A stretch of DNA of 64,000 nucleotides from Falsiroseomonas ponticola (lineage in GTDB: Bacteria; Pseudomonadota; Alphaproteobacteria; Acetobacterales; Acetobacteraceae): assembly GCF_016805305.1 (NCBI RefSeq), contig NZ_JAERQN010000008.1:186001-250000 (forward strand). Reading direction: 5' to 3'. A program made the translations under genes and the position numbers. Shown here piece by piece: positions 40,897 to 47,910 of the stretch. Position 1 is the stretch's first letter. Every line of letters starts with the position of its first letter. The notes beneath the pieces were generated by a model, which saw nothing but the letters and a program-made list of their open reading frames with translations, made no database searches and was not told where the DNA came from.

Positions 40897-42052
40897 TCAC
40901 GTCCCGCAGCGCCTGGCCGAGCGGCGCCACGTCGCGCTCGGCCAGCGCCAGCGGGTTCACCACCAGCACGCCGTCGCGCAGCCTGCCCTGGCCGACATGG
41001 ATGTGGCGCGCCCGCAGCGCCGCTTCCGCCGCGCGGGCCGCGGCGGGGCTGCCGATCGCCAGCAGCAGCAGCGGCACGGGGCCTTCCGTGATGCTCACGC
41101 CGGGCGCATTGCCGAGCGGCGCGCGCACGGCGTCCAGCACGGCGCGCAGGCGCGCGGCCTGGGGCGCATCGCCTTCCGCCACGAAGCGGCGCAGCGCCAC
41201 GATGAGGCCGACGATCTCCTCCTTCCCCGCCTTGCAGGCACGGCCGACGCCGTGGCGCGGCAGCTGCTTCGGCGCGTCGTCGCAGGCGAATTCGGGCGGC
41301 AGCGCGAATTGCGCGGGCGGCAGGTCGAGGTCCAGCATCTGCAGCAGGGCGGAGGCCACCAGGTCCCGCCGCCCCGCCAGGATGCCACTGGCCTGCGGGC
41401 CGCCAATGGCCTTGCCGCCGGAGAAGCAGACCAGGTCCGCCCCGGCCTCCAGGAAGCGGCGGAGATTGGCCCGCGGCGGCAGCTGGGCCGCGGCGTCCAC
41501 CATCACGGGCACGCCCGCTTCATGCGCGACGCGCACCACCTCCTCCAGCGACGGCTCCGCCCAGGGCTGCGCCACCCAGAGCACGCCCGCGGTGCGGGCG
41601 CCGAAGGCACTGGCGTAATCCTCCGCATCGGCGTCGCGGATGCCGGCGCCGCTGAAGCGGTCGGGGATGCCGACATCCTCGATCCAGCAGCCCGCCGACT
41701 GCACCGCGCGGTCGTACATGTTGCGGTGGCTGCGGGCCATGATGAACTGGTCGCGGTCGGTGCGGATGGGCACGCCGTGCATCTGCGCCACGTCGAAGCG
41801 CGCGACGCAGGCGGCCGCGCCGAGCGTCAGCGCCGCGGCGGCGCCCGAGGTCACGATGCCGGCCTCCGCGCCCGTCGCTTCCGTGATGGCGCGGGATGCG
41901 GCGGCCTGGAGGTCATGCATCTCCACGCACCAATCGGCGGCCTCCGCCATGGCGGCGCGCACCTCCGGATGCATCATGCCGCCGGAGAGGCGGGTGTTGG
42001 TGCCAGCGGCGTTGATGATGGGCGTGACGCCAAGCGTCTCGTAGATGTTCAT
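40883..42052 (-). CDS. SelA-fold PLP-dependent enzyme (seryl-tRNA selenium transferase-like)
   Basis: 389 aa fold-type I PLP enzyme. N-terminus NIYETLGVTPIINAAGTNTRLSGG is typical of the SelA-like/glucosaminate-6-phosphate ammonia-lyase group. The PLP lysine is in DLVCFSGGKAIGGPQASG, preceded by the Asp in VPVMVDAAAQLPP. True SelA is unlikely because no selenocysteine genes are nearby; an ammonia-lyase or racemase of an amino sugar or amino acid is more likely. It overlaps the kinase gene by 4 bp (ATGA), so they are co-translated. Confidence 0.85.
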   Translation of the reverse strand: MNIYETLGVTPIINAAGTNTRLSGGMMHPEVRAAMAEAADWCVEMHDLQAAASRAITEATGAEAGIVTSGAAAALTLGAAACVARFDVAQMHGVPIRTDRDQFIMARSHRNMYDRAVQSAGCWIEDVGIPDRFSGAGIRDADAEDYASAFGARTAGVLWVAQPWAEPSLEEVVRVAHEAGVPVMVDAAAQLPPRANLRRFLEAGADLVCFSGGKAIGGPQASGILAGRRDLVASALLQMLDLDLPPAQFALPPEFACDDAPKQLPRHGVGRACKAGKEEIVGLIVALRRFVAEGDAPQAARLRAVLDAVRAPLGNAPGVSITEGPVPLLLLAIGSPAAARAAEAALRARHIHVGQGRLRDGVLVVNPLALAERDVAPLGQALRDVISPR

Positions 42053-43539
42053 CGCGTCAGCACGCGCTTCACCGCGCCCTGCCAGCCCGCATGCAGCGCA
42101 TCGGCCTCCGCGCGGGCCATGCGCGGCGTGAAGCGGCGCTCCAGCCGCCAATGCGCGACGGCCGGGCCAGGCGGCGGCAGCAGCCCGGCCTGGAGGCCCG
42201 CGAGATAGGCGGCGCCCAAGGCCGTCGTCTCCTGCACCTCCGGCCGATCGACGGGCGCGCCGAGCAGGTCGGCCAGGAACTGCATGGTCCAGTCCGACGC
42301 CGTCATGCCGCCATCGACGCGCAGCACGGGCTGGCCCTCCGCCCCCCAATCCGCGCGCATGGCCTCCACCAGGTCGCGCGTCTGGAAGGCCACGGATTCG
42401 AGGGCGGCGCGGGCGATCTCGGCGGGGCCGGTGCCGCGCGTCAGGCCGAGGATGGCGCCGCGGGCCTCCGCATCCCAATGCGGCGCGCCGAGGCCGACGA
42501 AGGCGGGCACGAAATGCACGCGCTGGGCGGGGTCCGCCTGGGCGGCGAGGGTGCCGCTCTCCGCCGCGTCGGCGATGATGCGCAAGCCGTCGCGCAGCCA
42601 TTGCACGGCGGCGCCGGCGATGAAGATCGCGCCTTCCAGCGCATAGGTGCGGCGGCCGCCCAGCTGCCAGGCCAGCGTCGTCAGCAGGCGGCTGTTCGAG
42701 ACCACCGCCTCGGAGCCGGTGTTCAACAGGAGAAAACAGCCGGTGCCGTAGGTGGACTTCACCATGCCGGGCTCGAAGCAGGCCTGGCCGAGCATGGCCG
42801 CGTGCTGGTCGCCCGCCATGCCGCGGATGGGCACGGCGGCGTCCAGCAGGCCGGGCGCGGTGGTGCCGAACTCGGCCGCATTGTCCATCACCCGCGGCAG
42901 CACGGCGCGGGGGATGCGGAACAGGCGCAGCAGATCCTCGTCCCAGTCGCCCGCGCGGATGTCGAACAGCATGGTGCGCGCGGCGTTGGTCGCATCCGTC
43001 GCGTGCACCCGCCCGCCCGTCAGGCGCCAGAGCAGGAAGGAATCGACGGTGCCGAAGGCGAGGTCCCCGCGCTCCGCCGCCGCCCGGGCGCCGGAGACGT
43101 TGTCGAGCAGCCAGGCGAGCTTGGTGGCGGAGAAATAGGGATCGCAGAGCAGCCCCGTCCGCGCCGTGACCAGCGCCGCCGCGCCGCGATCCACCAGCGC
43201 CGCGCAATCGGCGGCCGTCCGCCGGTCCTGCCAGACGATGGCGCGGGCGATGGCGCGGCCGCTGGCGCGGTCCCAGAGCAGCGTCGTCTCCCGCTGGTTG
43301 GTGATGCCGATGCCGGCCAGCTGCCGGGCCTCCGCGCCGCCCTTGGCCAGCGCGTCGCGCATCGTGGCCAGCGTGGCGGACCAGATATCCTCCGGCTCAT
43401 GCTCCACCCAGCCGGGCGATGGGTAGTGCTGCGGCAGCGCCTGCTGCGCCACGGCGCGGGGCGCGAGGTCCGCGCCATGCAGGATGGCGCGGGTGGAGGT
43501 GGTGCCCTGGTCGATCGCCAGCAGCAGGGTCTCGGTCAT
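42049..43539 (-). CDS. glpK: Glycerol kinase-type FGGY carbohydrate kinase
   Basis: 496 aa, the length of bacterial GlpK (about 500). Diagnostic segments: AIDQGTTSTRAILH at the start, ALPQHYPSPGWVEHEPEDIW, GIGITNQRETTLLWDR, AIVWQDRRTAADC, GMAGDQHAAMLGQACFEPGMVKSTYGTGCFLL and RVDGGMTASDWTMQFLAD. It phosphorylates glycerol to glycerol 3-phosphate in characterised relatives. No glpF or glpD is nearby. The gene overlaps the PelG-like gene and the PLP-enzyme gene by 4 bp at both ends, an unexpected operon placement. Confidence 0.88.
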   Translation of the reverse strand: MTETLLLAIDQGTTSTRAILHGADLAPRAVAQQALPQHYPSPGWVEHEPEDIWSATLATMRDALAKGGAEARQLAGIGITNQRETTLLWDRASGRAIARAIVWQDRRTAADCAALVDRGAAALVTARTGLLCDPYFSATKLAWLLDNVSGARAAAERGDLAFGTVDSFLLWRLTGGRVHATDATNAARTMLFDIRAGDWDEDLLRLFRIPRAVLPRVMDNAAEFGTTAPGLLDAAVPIRGMAGDQHAAMLGQACFEPGMVKSTYGTGCFLLLNTGSEAVVSNSRLLTTLAWQLGGRRTYALEGAIFIAGAAVQWLRDGLRIIADAAESGTLAAQADPAQRVHFVPAFVGLGAPHWDAEARGAILGLTRGTGPAEIARAALESVAFQTRDLVEAMRADWGAEGQPVLRVDGGMTASDWTMQFLADLLGAPVDRPEVQETTALGAAYLAGLQAGLLPPPGPAVAHWRLERRFTPRMARAEADALHAGWQGAVKRVLTR

Positions 43540-44591
43540 GGCGGTTCCTCGGCCGGGGGGGCGGAGCCCGGGATGGGCAGGCGGGCCGCCAGCCGGGCCG
43601 CCACCGCCGTCGCGAGCAGCGGGGCGAGGAGCATCCCGGCGGGGAAGCCCGCGGCGCTCGCCAGCGCGGCCAGGCCCGCGAGCAGCAGCGCGGCCAGCGT
43701 GGCGCGGCCGAAGGCGTCGGCGGCCAGCAGCACCGCCAGCATCGCCGCGAAGACCGGCAGGAAGGCGGCGCCGAGCAGCGCGGCGCGGAAGGCTTCCAGC
43801 TGCTCGGCCGGCATCAGCCCGGCGGCGACGGGCGCGCCTTCCGCCGCCAGGGCCAGCACCACCACCAGCGCCTGCAGCGCCATCAGCAGGGTGGCGAGGC
43901 GGAGCGGTGGCAGCCCGGCGCGGGGCGGGCCATCCAGCGCCGCCACCAGCGCCAGGCCGGGGATCGCCACCAGCGGCGCCAGCGCCAGCGCGGCCGCCGG
44001 GCCGCCGCCGGCCAGCGCCACGCCGGGCCCCGCCACCACGGCCAGCGCGATGGCGATGCCGGCCAGCGCGGGGCCGGCGCCGGCGCGCAGCTTCACGGGG
44101 GCGAAGGCGCCGGCCGCCAGGCCCGGCATGGCGGCCAGCGCGGCGCCGAGGCCGAGGGCCAGCAGCGCCACGCCCGGCCCCGGCCCCGCCGCCAGGCAGG
44201 CCAGGGCGGCAGCCGTGCCGATGGCGCCGGGCAGCAGCAGGGAAGCGCTGGCCAGCCGCGCCGCCACCAGCCCGACCCAGAGCGCCACCAGCGCCCCGGC
44301 CGCCAGCGCGCCGGCGGTGGCGGTGGCCAGGCCCGCGCCATCCGCCAGCAGCAGCGACAGCGCCGCGAGCGCCCCGGCCAGCGCGGCGGCGCCGGCCGGC
44401 ACCGCCACGGCGCCGCGGAAGGCCGCCAGCATGGCCGCCGGGACGCCGGCCAGGACGGAAGCGGCGATGACCGGCCCCAGCAGCGCGACGTCGCCGCCCC
44501 CGGCCAGGCGCAGCAGCGCGGCCCCCAGCGCCAGCGCCAGGAAGGGGCCGATCCAGGCGCCGGCCGCGATCATGCCCGCGCCGGGCCTCAT
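43536..44591 (-). CDS. pelG: Polytopic membrane protein, PelG-like (short and divergent)
   Basis: 351 aa, almost entirely hydrophobic, with about ten predicted helices. Start chosen at the ATG at 44591, which overlaps the PelE stop (ATGA); an ATG at 44600 is possible. Its order of features follows PelG, the exporter-like inner-membrane protein of Pel polysaccharide: an IAAGAWIGPFLALALG first helix, LWVGLVAARLASASLLLPGAI, VAIPGLALVAALDG and a final MLAVLLAADAFGRATLAALLL. It is about 100 aa shorter than Pseudomonas PelG (about 456). The similarity is distant and the composition is biased, so the name depends on the PelD and PelE neighbours. Confidence 0.55.
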   Translation of the reverse strand: MRPGAGMIAAGAWIGPFLALALGAALLRLAGGGDVALLGPVIAASVLAGVPAAMLAAFRGAVAVPAGAAALAGALAALSLLLADGAGLATATAGALAAGALVALWVGLVAARLASASLLLPGAIGTAAALACLAAGPGPGVALLALGLGAALAAMPGLAAGAFAPVKLRAGAGPALAGIAIALAVVAGPGVALAGGGPAAALALAPLVAIPGLALVAALDGPPRAGLPPLRLATLLMALQALVVVLALAAEGAPVAAGLMPAEQLEAFRAALLGAAFLPVFAAMLAVLLAADAFGRATLAALLLAGLAALASAAGFPAGMLLAPLLATAVAARLAARLPIPGSAPPAEEPP

Positions 44592-45724
44592 CCGCGCCAT
44601 CCCGCCCAGGCGGGCGCGGCCGGTTCCGCCAGCCACAGGCGCCAGGGCGCGGCCAGCGCGCCGATGCCCGCGGCCTCCTCCTCCAGCACCGGGCGCCAGC
44701 GGGCGACCAGCGCATCCATCGCGGCGTAGTCGCGCAGGCGGAACAGGCATTCGGCCAGCCAGCCGATCACCGCCGGGGTCGCGACGCCGCGCGCCAGCGC
44801 CGCTTCCAGCGCCAGCCGCGCGGCCGCCAGGTCCCCCAGCGCCAGCAGGTCCCGCCCCAGCGCGGCCTGCGCCTCCGCATCCTCGGGCATCGCCTCCCCC
44901 AGCGCCTGCCACAGCCCCGCGGCTTCCGCCCGGCAGGCATCGGCGCGGGCGGGGTCCAGCAGGCCGGAGAAGGCGGCGCGGTCCAGGTGGCGGGCCAGGG
45001 CGCGGCGATCCGCCACGCGGCCGGCGCGCGCCGCGGCGCGCAGCGCCTCCGCCCGCGCCAGCAGGCGGCGCTCCACCGCCGGGCGCACCTGTTCGGCGCG
45101 GTCGCGCACCGCCGGGTCGGGGTCCCCCAGCGCCACGCGCAGCAGCGCCTCCCCCCCCGGGCGCAGGGCCTGCTGCGCGATGTCCAGCGCGCGGGCCTTC
45201 TGCGTCGCGGTGCCCCAGTGCAGCACGTCGCCCAGCGCCTCCACCAGCAGCCCGTCCGGCACGCCGGGGGCGGCGGCGATGGCGGAAAGCCGCGCCTCCA
45301 GCGGGTCCTCGGGCGGCGGGCCCTCCGGCAGGCGGAAGCCGCGGGGCGCGCCCATCACCACGGCCAGCACGCCCCCCAGCGCCGCCAGCGGGCCGAGGGC
45401 GGGGAGCAGCGCCATGGTCACGCGCAGCACCGCGCCGGGCCAGCCGCTGGGCGCCGGATCGAGCCGCCGCGCCAGCAGGAGGGCGAGGCAGACCGGCCCA
45501 TGCAGCAGCAGCGCGCCATGGAACCACCCCAGCAGCAGGGCGGCCGCCACCAGCGCCTGCGCCAGCGCGATGCCGAGCAGGAGCAGGAAGGCGGTCTCCG
45601 CGCCGCGGGTGGCGGCGGTGCGGGGGGCGATGCGGGGCCAGGCGCGGCGGTCGGCGGCGCGGCGTTCCTCCCCCCGCGTCTCCTCCCCCACCGGCCGGCG
45701 GGGCATGACGCGCCGGTCAGCCAT
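44588..45724 (-). CDS. pelE: Membrane-anchored helical-repeat protein, PelE-like
   Basis: 378 aa. Start ADRRVM at 45724, in the last unit of a 13-bp tandem repeat. A polar N-terminus is followed by two or three membrane helices (FLLLLGIALAQALVAAALLLG, HGPVCLALLLARRL, LGPLAALGGVLAVVMG) and a cytosolic helical-repeat region of TPR/HEAT type from about residue 140 to the end. This is the PelE layout. PelE joins PelD and PelG in the inner-membrane Pel complex. The call rests on architecture and neighbours, because sequence identity in such Ala/Leu-rich repeats is weak evidence. Confidence 0.6.
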   Translation of the reverse strand: MADRRVMPRRPVGEETRGEERRAADRRAWPRIAPRTAATRGAETAFLLLLGIALAQALVAAALLLGWFHGALLLHGPVCLALLLARRLDPAPSGWPGAVLRVTMALLPALGPLAALGGVLAVVMGAPRGFRLPEGPPPEDPLEARLSAIAAAPGVPDGLLVEALGDVLHWGTATQKARALDIAQQALRPGGEALLRVALGDPDPAVRDRAEQVRPAVERRLLARAEALRAAARAGRVADRRALARHLDRAAFSGLLDPARADACRAEAAGLWQALGEAMPEDAEAQAALGRDLLALGDLAAARLALEAALARGVATPAVIGWLAECLFRLRDYAAMDALVARWRPVLEEEAAGIGALAAPWRLWLAEPAAPAWAGWRG

Positions 45725-45776
45725 CGTGGTCAGCCATCGCGGTCAGCCATCGTGGTCAGCCATCGCGGTCAGCCAT
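45717..45776 (-). repeat. 13-bp tandem repeat at the pelD-pelE junction
   Basis: Four full copies and one partial copy of TCAGCCATCGYGG, with Y alternating T, C, T, C. On the minus strand each copy reads ATGGCTGA, so every unit carries a start codon closely followed by an overlapping stop. The first unit in transcript order supplies the pelD stop and the last supplies the pelE start. The intermediate units can encode only tiny peptides. Confidence 0.9.
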
Positions 45777-47661
45777 GCGGCGCCGCGCCGTGGTGCAGTT
45801 GGGCGACGCCGACGATGACCTGCTGCGTCGCCGCCGGCGCGCGTTCCGCCAGCAGGGCGCGCAGCCGCGCCGCCGCCATCGTCGCGCCGCCGAGGCCCGC
45901 GGCGGGCAGCAGCACGGAAAGGCGGCGTTCATCGAGCCGCGCTTCCAGCAGCACGTCCGATCCGCGGAAGGCCTCCGCCATGGCGGCGCGCGTCGCCTCC
46001 AGTGCCGCGGCGGCGCGGGGGCCGGCGGGGATCTCGGCGGAGAGCAGCGCCAGGTCGAAGCCGACGCGGCGCGCCAGGCTGGTGGTGGCGGCGATGGCGC
46101 GGGCGGCATCCTCGCCGGCCACCATCATGCCGCCGCCGGCCAGCGCGCCGCCGGAGGCCGCGGCGGCGGCATCCGCCGCTTCCCGCGCCCGCGCATCGGC
46201 CAGCGCGGCGCCGAGCCAGCCGGCCGCCGCTTCCAGCGCCGCGACGGTATCCAGCGCCAGCTCCGCGAAGCCGATATCCTCCACCTTCACCATGCCGAGC
46301 ACGAGCCCGTCCCAGGGGGAGAGCACGGGGGCGGCGAGGATGCCTTCCCCGCCCAGGGCCAGGCGGTCCGACGGGCGGGTGACGACGAGGGCGCCGCGCC
46401 CGCGTTCCATCGCATCCACCAGCGGGCCGCGCAGGAAGTGGTGGGACAGCGCGGCATCGGGGGGCCAGCCCTCGGAGGCCACGAGGTGCAGCGTGCGGTC
46501 CTCCGCCAGCCAGAAGGAACAGGCGGTGCAGCCGGTCGCGGCGCGCAGCAGGCCGGTGGCGCCGCGGATCACGCCTTCCGTCCCATGGCCCAGGGCGCGG
46601 CTGGCCTCGAACACCGCCGTCGCGGCCTGGAGGCGGGCGCCGAGCCGGGCATCGAGTTCCAGCGCGCGGGCGGCCAGGCGGTCATTCGATTCGGCGATGG
46701 CGGCGCGGTCCGCCAGCGCGCCGGCTGCGGCGCGCTCGGCCGCCACGGCGCGGTGGCGGGCGCGGTCGGTGAAGAAGCCCACCAGCGCGGCGGCGCAGGG
46801 CCAGGCCAGCGGCTCCACCCAGGCATTGGCGGTCCAGGATTCGGTGGAGAGCGCGATGCCGATGCGCAGCACCCCGGCGGTGAGCGCGACGGCCAGGCCG
46901 GGGGCCAGCCCGTGCCGCGCCGCGACATAGAGCACCGGCAGCGCGAAGGGGGAGACCGGCCAGCCGCCGAAGCCGTTGCCGCGCATGACAAGGTCGAGCA
47001 GCAGCAGCGCCACCAGCGCGCCGAAGCCTTCCAGCAGCGGGCGGAGCGGCAGGTCCACGCCGCCGCTGGCGGCGGGGGGCGGGGCCTCCGCGGCCGGGGC
47101 TTCCGGCGCGGGCTCCGGCGGTGCCAGGCGGGGCTGCTTGGTGCCGAGGGCCCGCAGCCGCTCGGCCGCGGCTTCCGCCGGCTTCGGGGCGCGGGACCAG
47201 GGCAGGCGGCGGCGGCGCGGGGCCTCCGCGGCCGGCTCCGCGGGGATGTCCGCCAGGGTCTTCGCCGGGGCGTTCGATGGGGGGTCCGCGGCGCGCGGCG
47301 GCGCGGGGCGCGGGGCCGGCGGGGCGGGCGGCGGCGCGGGCGCCTGGCGGGGGGAGGGTTCGGGGCGGATCAGCGGCGTGGCGCGCGGCGGCGGCGTGGT
47401 GGCGGCGTTGCGCGCGGGCACCGGGGAACCGGCCCCCTCCAGCCCCGCCATGGCGGCATGGGCGGCCCAGGGATCGGCGCCGGAAAGCTTGCCGCGCGGG
47501 GCCATGATGGGCTCGGCCGGTTCTTCCCGCGCCGCGGCCTGGCGGGCGCCGCGGCCGGAATCCGGCGCGGGGGCGATGCGGGGGCGCGCGGCGGGGCCCG
47601 CATCATCCGCCCTGTCCAGCGGGGGCGGGTCCCGGCGGCGGCCAGCCGAAGCGGTCGGCAT
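45769..47661 (-). CDS. pelD: PelD-like c-di-GMP receptor membrane protein
   Basis: 630 aa if started at 47661; the first 200 or so residues are Pro/Ala-rich and disordered, so a later start is possible. Then come membrane helices (LLEGFGALVALLLLDLVM, FALPVLYVAARHGLAPGLAVALTAGV), a coiled linker, a GAF domain (VIRGATGLLRAATGCTACSFWL, then GILAAPVLSPWDGLVLGMVKVE), and a degenerate GGDEF domain. In the latter the I-site RxxD is kept as RGSD (Arg566, Asp569), while the active-site loop reads ARLDERRLSVLLP instead of GGDEF. This is the PelD plan: a c-di-GMP receptor that switches on polymer export. Confidence 0.75.
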   Translation of the reverse strand: MPTASAGRRRDPPPLDRADDAGPAARPRIAPAPDSGRGARQAAAREEPAEPIMAPRGKLSGADPWAAHAAMAGLEGAGSPVPARNAATTPPPRATPLIRPEPSPRQAPAPPPAPPAPRPAPPRAADPPSNAPAKTLADIPAEPAAEAPRRRRLPWSRAPKPAEAAAERLRALGTKQPRLAPPEPAPEAPAAEAPPPAASGGVDLPLRPLLEGFGALVALLLLDLVMRGNGFGGWPVSPFALPVLYVAARHGLAPGLAVALTAGVLRIGIALSTESWTANAWVEPLAWPCAAALVGFFTDRARHRAVAAERAAAGALADRAAIAESNDRLAARALELDARLGARLQAATAVFEASRALGHGTEGVIRGATGLLRAATGCTACSFWLAEDRTLHLVASEGWPPDAALSHHFLRGPLVDAMERGRGALVVTRPSDRLALGGEGILAAPVLSPWDGLVLGMVKVEDIGFAELALDTVAALEAAAGWLGAALADARAREAADAAAAASGGALAGGGMMVAGEDAARAIAATTSLARRVGFDLALLSAEIPAGPRAAAALEATRAAMAEAFRGSDVLLEARLDERRLSVLLPAAGLGGATMAAARLRALLAERAPAATQQVIVGVAQLHHGAAPHG

Positions 47662-47910
47662 CTTCACGCCAGCGTCCCCGCCACCATCCCCGATTGTGCC
47701 TTCATCCGAGCCCCGACCGCCTGCCCCGATCGCCGTCCGGCCCGCGGCAGGGCCACGAGCGTCGCATGAAGGAGTCCTTATCGGGAAGGCTGGGCCAGCG
47801 CCAGGGCCGGGGGCCCCTTCGCCCCCCCCCCTGCTTTCCCCCCACAGGCTTTCCCCCTGGTGGGCGCGGGGCCGCGCGGGTAGGTGTTGAGGGCTACCGA
47901 TCAGGGTCCG

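Noticed and set aside
40883..42052. True selenocysteine synthase selA
   Set aside because: No selB, selC or selD nearby and the sequence fits the broader SelA-like PLP group; kept as SelA-fold enzyme only.
45717..45776. Classical phase-variation (frame-switching) repeat
   Set aside because: pelD stops in the first unit and pelE starts in the last, so a change in copy number would not shift either reading frame; only spacing would change.
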